From Pelagophyceae sp. CCMP2097 (taxonomy: Eukaryota; Sar; Pelagophyceae): a DNA stretch of 64,000 bases. This document shows, piece by piece, positions 1 through 9,612 of the stretch. The stretch covers positions 136,957-200,956 of the forward strand of contig MU657241.1 of the NCBI GenBank assembly GCA_026770575.1, given 5' to 3'. The position numbers and the translations under genes were made by a program. How positions within the stretch are numbered: the stretch's first letter is position 1; each line of letters opens with the position of its first letter. The notes under the pieces were generated by a model. It searched no databases. It saw only the letters and a list, made by a program, of their open reading frames with translations, and was not told where the DNA came from.

Positions 1-489
1 GATGCGCTTGCCGTCGGGCGAGAAGGCGCAGCACGAGATGCAGCTGGTGTGCCCCTCGAGGATTGCGGTGCCCTTCAAAATTCGGCCCTTCCATCGGTCC
101 TCCAAGATGAGCCTGCGCACGGCCGGCGCCACGGCTCGCGCAGCTCGAGCGACGTGTTTCGTCACGTGGAGCGCGTTTGTTGATGCCGCCAGCCGCAGGA
201 TGGGCGCGAGGAGGTCGCTCAATTCAAAGACGTCGAGGACCGGCGCGGCGCCGCCGTCGACGGTGGGTCGCACCTCGACGGCCCGCGAGGCCGCGGGGGC
301 GGCGGCCGGTACGGACATAGCGGCCGGGACGACGGCGGCGCGCTGCGACAGTTCCTTCTTGATTGATTCCCCGAGTCCCTCCGCCGCTTCGCCGAGGCTG
401 CGCAGCTGCGCGGATTCGAGCGCTCGCAGCTTAGCGGCGTCGCCGGAAAGGGCGGTGAGAGACGCCTCGAGCTGCGATGGGGAAGTCAT
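1..489 (-). CDS. WD40-repeat protein, N-terminal part (runs off left edge)
   Basis: An open minus-strand frame starts with ATG at 489 and stays open for 163 codons to base 1. The N-terminal ~45 residues are helical and charged, possibly a short coiled coil (start MTSPSQLEASLTAL). An Ala/Pro-rich linker and a second helical stretch (~residues 80-135) follow. The last residues read LEGHTSCISCCAFSPDGKRI, the GH...FSPDGK signature that opens a WD40 beta-propeller blade. Most of the propeller therefore lies beyond the window. WD40 propellers are interaction scaffolds, and the partner cannot be told from this fragment. No intron is needed within the visible part. The plus-strand frame over the same bases is a shadow. 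Confidence 0.75.
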   Translation of the reverse strand, partial: MTSPSQLEASLTALSGDAAKLRALESAQLRSLGEAAEGLGESIKKELSQRAAVVPAAMSVPAAAPAASRAVEVRPTVDGGAAPVLDVFELSDLLAPILRLAASTNALHVTKHVARAARAVAPAVRRLILEDRWKGRILKGTAILEGHTSCISCCAFSPDGKRI

Positions 490-644
490 GGCGTGTGGCA
501 TTTGTTCAGAAGGAGGCACAAACCTCGGGATGAACCTCTACATGTTCGAGCCTCCGAGTCGGAATGAGGCCGCGTACGCTTCGTGGTACTCTCCCTCCCA
601 CGGGGCCTCGGTGGCGCTTTCAGAGCCAGTGTTTTACCGCTTAA

Positions 645-1462
645 TTAAAGCTCCGCCTGCTTGACGGCCCTGCCAACGACGAAGAGCACGGCGTAGTCGA
701 CTTGGGCGCACCCCGGGACGAGGGGCATGACGGCGCCCGGCGTGACGGGGAAGTCGGCCTGCCGCGCGCTTTCCGGCGAGCAGGATTCGCCCGTGTACCG
801 CGCCGAACGGCACGGGAGGTGCGTCACGTCGTACAGCGTGCCCTCTTTCAGTTTCCAGTTGCCCGCGTCGTCGATCTTGAGCACCGTCGTGACGGCGCGG
901 TCGCCCGTCACGACGTACTCTCCCGGCGGCAGCGGCGCGGGCCGCTCCATGATCAAACCTGCGCGGGCTCTCTCGAAGGGACTTGCGTGGGTCGGCCCCC
1001 TTTGCGCGCTTCGGACGGCGCACCGTGCTCTTCCAGCCACCAGTCTCGAGCGTCAAACGTCCAGCCGGCGTCGGCCTTGCCCGACTTTGCCAGACGCGGC
1101 GACCTGCGTCGCGAAACGGCCTCTCGCGCCGTGCGGCCGCGCGGCGCGTTGCTATGCGGCCTCTATGCCTGCTCGCGGACGCACCCGGCGAGCCGCACGC
1201 CGCGCGGGCCCGGGTCCTTGCGCCAGAGTCCCCAATCCTGCGCGCCGCCGCCGGACGACGCTGAACCGTCGCCGAGGGCGGCGATGAACTGCAGCGGCGA
1301 GACGCGCTCGAACTGCGCCGCCGCGTCCGCCGGGAGCGCGGAGACCAGCGCGGCGGGGAGCGCCGACGCCAACGCAACGGCGAAGAGGCGCCGCTTTGCG
1401 GAGTGCTCCAACGCGCCGCAGAGGCCGCACGAGAGCAGCACCACCACCGCGCTTAGCGCCAT
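645..1462 (-). CDS. conserved protein with putative bipartite plastid/thylakoid leader
   Basis: Model of three exons: 1462-1185, 1103-1024 and 958-645, with introns of 81 and 65 bp (gtgcgt...gcag and gtgcgc...gcag). It encodes 223 residues. The N-terminus has a hydrophobic stretch (MALSAVVVLLSCGLCGA), then KRRLF followed by a second hydrophobic stretch ending ALPADAAAQ. This resembles a signal peptide followed by a twin-arginine or Sec lumen signal. The mature part contains QDWGLWRKDPGPRGVRL, DWWLEEHG, YVVTGDRAVTTVLKI and DVTHLPCRSARYT, motifs that read as a conserved domain whose function I do not recognise. The frame is open without ATG upstream to about 1557, so a further 5' exon is possible. 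It lies head-to-head with GCP2 across about 250 bp. Confidence 0.6.
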
Positions 1463-1715
1463 TAGAACGGCGCGAAGAGTTTTGATCTCTTGTGCAAGGT
1501 TGACGTAAAGGGACGAAAGTTTCGCCTTATCCTCTAGTAGGAATTCCTAGTAGGCCTGCCTTACACGCACGGCGAGACGTGGTTCGTCGATGCGCCGGTC
1601 TACGACCGATTTGACTACGTCGACTTTTTACAACTTGTCGTGGTTCGTTCACAAACGAGGAGACTTTCGGCGATTGCGTTTTGAAAGGGCGCCGCGCGGC
1701 GGCCCGTGAACCAGC

Positions 1716-4700
1716 ATGGCCGACCGCGGCGAGGGTTCGGTGCTGGCGCTGCGCTACGGCGCCGAGGTGTCGCTGCGCGCGGCGTCGGGACGGTGGCTCA
1801 GCGTTAAACCGATCGCAGACGAGACCGGCGAGGTGCGCCGCCGCGCCCGCCGCGCGCTGCCGACGCGCACGGCCAGGTCCACTTCGGCGCCGCCGTCGAC
1901 GGCATCGGCCTCGGGTCGCGCGAGGAGGCCTTTGAGCTCTGCTCCGCGCGCAGAGACGTGCGTACCCGAGGCGGGCCCCTTTGGCGGCGCGGGGTGCGGC
2001 GGAGGGGCCTGCGTAGGCCGCGGGCGCGCCGCATGCCGTCTTCGCGCGCTACGGCGACGCCGTGGCTTTGAGGTCGCGCCTCGCGCGGCAAAAGTGCCTC
2101 GGGGCCGACGGCGGAGGCGGCGGCGCGCGCTTTACGCGCAATCTCGTCGGCGGCGCGGAGCGGTGGGAGGTCGCGTCGACGACGAGGCGGCGCGGCGACG
2201 TCGTCTGCTCTGGGGACGCGGTGGTGGTTCGGAACGTCAAGTCTGCGGCATACCTCGCGGTGAGACCCTTTGAGCCCGTTGCGGTATATGTACCGCAACG
2301 AGACCACCGCCGAGACGGCCCCTCGAGACGGTCCCTCCCTCGGGCCCTTGGTCGACGGCGCTCTAGGGCGACGCGGGCCTGGCGTTCCCCGAAGAAGAGT
2401 CTCTCGACGAGATGACGTGGGTCATCTCCGTCGCCGGCGCGCCGCGGTGGGCGGCGTGGCACGACGACCGGCCGCACCTCTCCGGCAAATTCGTCCTCGA
2501 CGCAGCGCGCGGCGACGACGCCGCAAATCAGCCCGGGACGAAAGACGCCGAGGCGGACCTCGTGGACGATGTCCTTTCCGCGCTCGTGGGTCGAGAAGGC
2601 GGGTCGGTGCGCGTCGCGACGGCGGCGCCCGCCGACGCGGCGGCGCCCGACGACGTGAAACACGTGCGCTTCGTCGTTTCGGGTGCGGCCAAACCTGACC
2701 GCGCGCTCGAGGAGTTGGCCCGGCGGTGCCTTCCTGCCGGAGAGTGCTTCGTGCGCTGCCGCGACTTTGCGCGCACTCGGCGGAGGTAAAACCCGCGAAG
2801 TTTCCCTAAGAGATTTTCTGAGCATGTTTTATTTTAGGCACGAGTACGGCCGCGTCGCGCACGCCCTCGCCGCGGCCGTGCGCGAGCTCCTGTGAGCAAG
2901 ATTTGTTTTGGATGCCGGGATGGCTCGCGGAGACGGAGCCGCGCGCGGTAGAGGCTCGAAGAAAACCGCCGCAATCTCGCTCCGTGCCTATACGCCCCTG
3001 TCCCGCGAGCCTCGGTTGGAACAGTCGCGAGTGTGTTCCCACGCGTTTTGTCTAGGCGCGAGTACGCCGTCTTCGTCGCTCAGCTCGAGACGAGGCACCG
3101 GCGCAACGACCTGCGCCTCCAGCAGCTGTGGTACGCGCTGCAGCCGGCGCTGACGGCGCTGCAGCAGGTCGACGGCGTCGTGCAGCAAGCGGCGCGGCTG
3201 AGGGGCGGCAAGCTCCTCGATGCCCTGCACGACCTCGCCCTCGACGACGTCGAGGGCGCGCGCTTGGGCGGCGGCGAGTCCGCGCTGCAGTTCCTCGCCG
3301 ACCGCGCCGCGCGGCCCTACATGGAGACGCTCAGACTCTGGGTCCGCAAGGGCATCTTGGACGACCCGCGCCGACCCGCGCAAATCAAAGGCAACCGGGC
3401 GATACAAGACGCTTTGCGGGAGCACGGAAGAGGCCAGAGGGGTGCGAAGAACCTCTCAGGAGTCGGCTCGCCTAGGTATCACGAGTTCCTCGTCGCCGAG
3501 GAGACGCGCGTGGACCGCTCCGACGTCGCCACGGTGCGGAGCGCGGGGGTCGGCGCAAAACGGGAGGTTGGGTACACGCACGCGCGTCCTGCGCGCTCTT
3601 CGCCGCCGCGGGAGCCTCTGCACAGGACTTTAACGCGGCGTACTGGGAGTCGAGGTTTTACGCGCGACCAGACCACGCGGTGCGTCCTGCCGTCTTTGCC
3701 GCCTTGACCGCCGCCTTTGCCGCCGCCTTGGCCGTGGACCGCCGGCGTAGGTCGGCGCTTTGTTGACGCAAAAGGCTGACCAGATTGTGGTGTGCGGGAA
3801 ATACGTGCACGTGGTCCGAGAGTACGAGTGCGTCCATCCGACGTCGGCAGTCGCCCTTGAAGATTTCCTCGAAACTGTGCGCGTAGGGCGGCGGCCTTGG
3901 CGGCGCCCGAGGCCGCGGACGACGACGAATACGACTTGTTCGACTACGTGGACTTGAAAAAAGACTCTGCAAAGTGCGCCAGGGTCCTCCAAGAGGCCTA
4001 CGACCGCGCCGTGCGTCTTGCTAAACGCCGACGAGGCGGATGATGAGCAGGGCCCTTGCGCCCACCTTTGCCCGCCAGGCGTCGCGGCTGCATGTGCTTT
4101 TGAGCGCGCGCGAGGGCGTTTTGGAGAAGCTGCTCTACATGAAGCGCTACTTCCTGGCGAGCCAGGGCGACTTCATCGTCAACCTCTTGGAGCTCGCCGG
4201 TTCAGAGCTGAGAAAGCGCACGGAAGACGTCTCGGAATCGTTGGAAGCGGCGCCAACTTCGGCCGCCGGGCCGCGCGAGAATACAGTTTCCTGCCTGCTT
4301 TCAAGGATTCGTAGGCGCGTCTCGCAGCTCGTGCAGCTCGCCCTCGTCCTCTCCGGCGGCCAGAGCAAGAGCGACGGGGCTCCGATCTCGCTGCGCTTCG
4401 TCAAGGCGCCGTTCGGCGTCCTGGAGCAGCTCGACGCCATCCACACGCAGGCGGTAAGTCCATTGGAACGGATTCAGTTTGCGAGGTTGAAACGTAGGAC
4501 CCGACGGCGTCGGAGCGCGCGCTGCGGTCCGACGATCTGCGGTTGACGGGCGCCGAGACATTTTCCCTAGATGTCACTGTCGAATGGTGCGTCTCTTTGC
4601 CTTTTTTTCGGCGGTGATGTCTCTTTGCCTTTTCGGCGACACGGACTTTCCGGCAACGAAAAGACGCGCTCCCGCAGGCCGGCCTCCATCGTCCTGTCTC

Positions 4701-5341
4701 GGCGCGCGATCGTGAAGTATCAGCTCATTTTCCGACAAGTGTTTTGGCTCAAGTACGTCGAGCGCGAACTTTTAGACGCGTGGACGACGCACATGGAGGC
4801 TCTCCGGCTTCTTGCAAAGTCGAAGAGGCGCAGTGCGGCGAAGCGGGCGAGGCAAAGGCTCGGCAAGGCCTTTGCTCTGAGGCATCGCATGCTTCACTTT
4901 GCTCAGAGCGTCACTCACTATGTCATGTCCGAAGTCGTCGAGGCGCGGCACGCGGCTTTACTGGGCCGCCTTGGAGCGGCCAAGACGGTGGACGACATGA
5001 CGACGTGCCATGATGCGTTTTTGGACTTGGTCCTACGAGAGTGCTTGCTCACGAATCACGACCTCCTCAAGCTCCTCGCCGCCCTCGTCGACGCCTGCGC
5101 CCACTTCGCCGCCGCGACGCGAAGGTTCTTCGGGCCCAGCCTTGGAGACGGCTCGAGCAAGGACGTCGACTTGAGGGCGAAATGTGTAGAGGACGCAGCG
5201 AGTGAAGCCACTTCTTTAAAGCTCGTCGACGACCTCGACGCGCAATGGACCGAGCTCTTCCACCGCTTCCTGGACCGGCTGCAGGCGGAATGCCACCTGA
5301 ACTCGCACTTCGTGAATTTGTACAACCGCCTACACGCCTAA
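1716..5341 (+). CDS. TUBGCP2: gamma-tubulin complex component 2 (GCP2/Spc97) with N-terminal beta-trefoil-like region
   Basis: Fourteen exons close in frame to 863 residues: 1716-1832, 1877-1957, 2017-2259, 2367-2785, 2838-2891, 3056-3367, 3476-3533, 3626-3679, 3751-3827, 3887-4010, 4079-4239, 4315-4453, 4498-4586, 4678-5341. GCP2 scaffolds gamma-tubulin in microtubule-nucleating complexes. Family features seen in order: HEYGRVAHALAAAVRELL, LQQLWYALQPALTAL, WVRKGILDDPYHEF, GKYVHVVRE, LYMKRYFLASQGDFIVNL, TGAETFSLDVTVEWP, KYQLIFRQVFWLKYVEREL, and the C-terminal helical GRIP2 region ending NLYNRLHA. Residues ~1-190 instead show repeated YGAEVSLR / YGDAVALRS / CSGDAVVVRN strands, each followed by a hydrophobic turn. 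This resembles a MIR or beta-trefoil fold and is not expected in animal GCP2. Twelve introns are GT-AG. The intron 3368-3475 appears to be GC-AG. The intron 4011-4078 carries a branch-like gctaaac. Confidence 0.9.
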
Positions 5342-5460
5342 GCGCCCACCCGCAACGACCCAAGCGACGGGAAAAGACCCGGGGGGGCGAACTCTACGGG
5401 GAGGCTCCGGAGCGTGCAGGCCGGGTCTGGAGAGGCTGGCGGAGCCTGTCCCTTCTTGCG

Positions 5461-7773
5461 TTAAAATTGGATTGGGGCGTCGGCGGCGGGCCCTTTCTTC
5501 CGCTTCCTCGGGGCGTCCAGGCCCGGCGCGCGGTCGAGTTTGAAGGCGGGGGCGGCGTCGTCGCGCATGCCGTGGTCGGCGTCGAGCATAGACGCGAAGA
5601 TGGCCGCACCGAGAGCGACAGCCTCGTCAGGGTGCACCTATACTCCGCATGCGCCTTGCGTCCATGATCCTCTGTGTATCGAGCCTCTGCTGCCGGTCGC
5701 ACGACCAGCGCCTCCCCGGCGACGCTCTGTCGGTCGCACTCGTGTCGTGGTCCGGGGTTGCCACAGACGCTGGCTTTGGACGGCGTCGTTGGCGGCGATC
5801 TTCGAGAGAGGGAGGCCCGTGACGCGCCGGAGCATGCGGCCGATGACCTGCATGAGACCGTACGACGCTCGTTTGAGCGGACGCCAGCAAATGTCAGACA
5901 TGTGATACCGCTCGCGACCGTCTTTTCCCATCCCCGACACTCACGGGCATGCGGCTCGAGCCGCCGACGAGCAAAATGCGGGCCAGCGTCCGCCGCGGCG
6001 CCTTCCTCCGCGCGCCGGCGCCGGCGTCGTCAGGGAGGTCGACGCCCGCGGTCTCACAGACCCTTCGCGTCTCGCTCTCCAACCTCTTCAGCAGCGGCCG
6101 CCAGAGCGTCTCGAGTGCCCGGCGCGTCAGCGGCTCCTCGAGGTCGACGCAGGCGCCCGTGCGCGACCGCGCGCCCGAGGCGTCGGTTTTGGCGAGGCAC
6201 TTGCATTTCGCGGAGATTTCTTTCTGTGTCGAGAGCGTTTTCTTGCACCGCTCCGCCTCCAGCAAAAGCCGCAACCTTGCGGATTGCGCCTGCACCGCGA
6301 CGCCGTGCCTCGAGAAGAAGGCGTCGCCAAGGTGCTCAGCGATGGCAGCATCAAAGTCGTCGCCCCCGAGTTTCGCATCGCCCCCCAGCGCGATCAAATT
6401 CGCGCTGCGCGCCTTGAGGAGGACGACCGAGGCGTCGAACGTGCCGCCGCCGAGGTCGAAGACCAAAACGCAGCTCTCTGCGCCATCATCGCTTGCACGA
6501 ACGGCGCCGTAACATAAAGCAGCCGCCTCGGGCTCCGCGATCAAACGGACGTCGTCGAAGCCGCCGAGCTTGCACGCCGTCGTCGTCGCCTGCCGCGCCG
6601 CCGCGTCGAACCTCGCGGGGACGCCCACGACGCAGCGCCGTGTGGCAAAGTCCGCAAGCCCGTAGTGATCACTTAAAAAGTCGTCGGCGTCCATGCGCAA
6701 AGCGCGCACGATCTCCGCGGAGACGTCGGCGGCCGAGATGCGGCGCGGTAAAGCGGGGACGTTCAAAAGCACTTCCGAACCGAGTTTGCCGCCGGCCTCG
6801 TGCGCTCCGACGCGCTTCCGCTCCGCCGCAGTCGCCTACGCTTGTACATTCAAAGGCGACTCCCGGAGCATCCAGGCGCACGTCTCTGCCGAGGACGCGC
6901 TTGATTCTGGAGCAGACTGAGGCGCCGTGGGGACCGTCTCGCATGGCTTCTGCGGCGTGCCCGACGACGACGGCGATGCCGTCGCCGTCGTCGTCTCGAA
7001 GCGCGATGTTGCCGCCCCACTCGGCGTCCAAGCCGGCCTTCCCGGTCTTTGAGGAGTCACTCTTGGAAGAGTCGATGTAACATACGACGCTTGGGACGAG
7101 GCCCGGCGGGACAAGCTTCGCCTTGCCATCCAGAACAACAGCGACCGCTGAATTCGTCGTCCCAAGGTCGATGCCGACCGCGACGCCCAACGCGGAAAGA
7201 CGTTCCAAAGCTTCGGGTGTGAGGGGTCCGGGCTTTGCGGTCGGGGTGTCGATGCGGCAAGTGGTATTTGCAAACATCCACCCAATTAACGTATCCAGAG
7301 CGTCGTCCTCGGGCTCAATCAACAAGTCGTCGTCGCCGGGCGCCGACCGCGGCTCGACGTCGTAGGCGCCGTCGCCTCGAATCCTGGAAGCGAGGTTGGC
7401 GCGCGCGTCCAAAGACGAGAAATCCTCGCCGTCCTCGCTTTTGTCGGCGCGCGCGGCGTCGGAGACGCGCTTCAAAGCGTCGCGCATCTCCAGCGAGGCG
7501 CGGTCGTCGCGGCCCGCGACGTCTCGGGCGATGACGCGCATGAGCCGCCGAAGTTCGCGATCCTCGTCGCCTCCAAATGCTTCCGGGCCGCTCGTCTCGC
7601 TCAGGCCCGCGTCCGAGTCAAAGGGCGAATCGCCCTCGAACCACCCGTCGACCTACGTCGGCGGCGCTCGGCGCGGCGCAATCGACGCAAGTCGTGCACG
7701 CGGCACACTGGCAAAGCAGGGCAAGTCGTGCGTCGGCTGGCAAAGGGGGGCGACGCACGTCGTCGTCCTCCAT
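5461..7773 (-). CDS. HSP70-like protein, nucleotide-binding domain only
   Basis: Five exons close in frame to 640 residues: 7773-7759, 7652-6840, 6796-5945, 5847-5782, 5637-5461. The first exon codes only for MEDDD. An acidic N-terminal extension of about 160 residues precedes the HSP70 ATPase domain. Visible actin-fold motifs are GIDLGTTNSAVAVV (phosphate 1, ~165), VFDLGGGTFDASVV (phosphate 2), LIAEPEAAALCYGA, LLVGGSSRMP (adenosine loop) and HPDEAVALGAAI at the end of the domain. Canonical HSP70s continue with a ~250-residue substrate-binding domain. Here the protein ends ~45 residues later, after a basic PRKRKKG that could be a nuclear signal. It should hydrolyse ATP, but its partner or client is unknown. 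It converges on GCP2 with a 119-bp gap and is divergent from the aldo-keto reductase. Confidence 0.85.
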
Positions 7774-8295
7774 GTTCGGCGGGCACTGCGCGGAGCGGAG
7801 CGGCGGCGAGCGCGTCCGCGCGGCCGACGGGCGGCGCGCGCCCCGCGTCGCGGGTCCGAGCGCATCAACGGCGAAAACTGTGAAAATAAAGACACGCGCG
7901 CCGAGCATGGCGCGACGAGCGACACCCCGGGGCGCCCGTGAAGATGCGGCGTCTGCGTCTATAGCCTCGAGGCCGTCGAGGAGCCGCTCGCGTCGCTTGC
8001 GAGTGCGACAAAAAGAGTGTGGGAGGCCTCAAAACCGAAAGCGCCCGCTCGGTACTTATACGACGCGCCCCCTGCCTCGTCGCGGAGCCGCGGGGCCGTG
8101 GAGCGCCGCGGGCCGACGACGTCGGTCCGGTCGTGCGTTTGAAATGAAAGATTCAGAAGTTTCGAAAAACTTTTTATTTTAGCGATAACTTGGAGTCACC
8201 GTGTCACGTGAAGTCCACGGTGACACCGCCTACACGGAGGTCCGCGCCGTGCCCGCCGCGTATACGGGCGCCTCTGATCGACGCCGTTTCACGCC
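7774..8295. promoter_or_regulatory. divergent promoter region, HSP70-like / aldo-keto reductase
   Basis: This 522-bp gap lies between two genes transcribed away from each other and should hold both promoters. No coding frame is supported. Near the reductase side it has an AT-rich tract with ttttagcgata (8177-8187) and a 9-bp inverted repeat whose spacer contains CACGTG, described separately. No clear TATA box is seen. Confidence 0.45.
8195..8224. promoter_or_regulatory. inverted repeat around a CACGTG box
   Basis: The arms gtcaccgtg (8195-8203) and cacggtgac (8216-8224) are exact reverse complements separated by 12 bases that contain CACGTG (8205-8210). The site sits about 70 bp upstream of the reductase ATG. 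CACGTG is a classic bHLH/bZIP (E-box/G-box) core. Its use here is an inference. Confidence 0.4.
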
Positions 8296-9326
8296 ATGAA
8301 GGCCGCTCTGGTGACGCACCTGACACTCAACACCGGCGCCCGAATGCCAATCGTCGGCCTCGGGACGTGGGAGTCCGCGCCGGGCGTCGTGCAAGTCGCC
8401 GTCAGAGCGGCGTTAAGCGAAGGCTGTCTGCATATCGACTGCGCTTCCGCTTATCGAAATGAGGCCGAAGTCGGCGCCGCTCTTACCGCGTCGGGCGTGC
8501 CGCGCGAAGATTGTTGGCTCACTGGCAAATTGTGGAACGACCGCCGCCGCCCCGCGGACGTCGAAGAGGCGGTGGACCAGACTTTGAAAGACTTGCAGAC
8601 TGATTATTTGGACCTCTACCTCGTGCACTGGCCAGTCGTCTGGGCAAGGGATACAGTAATGAAGCCAGACGGCAAAGCGTCGAAGACCGCGTCCGCGATG
8701 GCGGCGCGAGGAACGACGACGACCCGTCGACTAGGTCGCTTCGCGAAGCTTGGTCGACGCTGGAGCGCCTCGTCGACGCGGGGAAAATCAGAACGCTGGG
8801 AGTAGCAAACTACGACGAGGCCGCGCTGGACGAACTCTTGTCGTACGCGCGATACCCGCCGGCCGTGAACCAAATCGAACTCCATCCGCATTTGCCGCAG
8901 CGAAAACTTTTAGCCTACTGCCGGGCGAACGACATTGCGGTCACCGCGTACAGCCCTCTGGGGCGCGGAAACGTCAAGGGCGCTGGGCTGCTGACGGACC
9001 CCGCTGTGATCGCCATCGCCTCGAAGCGCGGCGTAGAGCCTGCGTCCGTGCTGCTCCGCTGGAACACGCAGCGCGGCGTCGCCGTCATCCCGAAGAGCGT
9101 CTCGCCAATTCGAATCAAGTCCAACAGTCTAGAGCCCCTCACCTTTTGCCTCGCCGACGACGAAATCGCAGCGCTCGACGCGCTCGAGACTGGCGCGCGA
9201 TACTGCCAGGCCCCGTGGCAGACGTTTGAAGGTGGCGACGCAGACATGAAAGCCCTCGGAAACGTCCTCCCCATTATAGCGCGCCTCGTCTTCCTGATAC
9301 CTTGGCTCGACATCACGAAAAAGTGA
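8296..9326 (+). CDS. aldo-keto reductase
   Basis: NAD(P)H-dependent oxidoreductase of the aldo-keto reductase superfamily (TIM barrel, carbonyl reduction). Two exons, 8296-8678 and 8735-9326, give 324 residues. The downstream alternative donor at 8691 also keeps frame. The catalytic tetrad is visible: Asp48 and Tyr53 in IDCASAYRNE, Lys78 in TGKLWND, His111 in LVHWPV. Further family motifs are MPIVGLGTW, GKIRTLGVANYD, PAVNQIELHPHLPQ, TAYSPLGRG and AVIPKSVSPIRIKSN (cofactor 2'-phosphate region). The C-terminus is unusual: after GARYCQAPWQTF it ends with a hydrophobic stretch, VLPIIARLVFLIPWLD, before ITKK. This might bind a membrane or shape the active site. The substrate cannot be told. Confidence 0.88.
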
Positions 9327-9612
9327 CCGTCTCGTGTATCTTTTCCGTGTCGATGGATACCTGAGTCCGTCCCACGGGACCTTCGACCTTCGTAACACTA
9401 CTACTAGTAGCCCCCTCGGAAACGATCACCGAAATTTACTGATGAAAATTATCCGAGTCGACTCTGCCGGGGCTGCGCTTGGGAGCCGGCAAGTGGAGCG
9501 CCGCTCCGGACCGCTTCCGCGCGCGCCCGCGCCGCCGATTTTCAAATTTTAGCGAAGATAAATTCTACCGTAACAACGATGGGCCTTGCGACGGCGCTGG
9601 ACCGGTGAGGCG

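Noticed and set aside
2..664. 220-codon plus-strand frame at the left edge
   Set aside because: The opposite strand encodes a WD40-type protein with a recognisable GHTSC...FSPDGK motif. The plus frame has no family features and is a GC-rich shadow.
8691..8734. Alternative donor for the aldo-keto reductase intron
   Set aside because: A donor at 8691 also keeps frame (four extra residues); the 8679 donor was preferred only for the better KPDGKASLREAW junction, so this is not settled.
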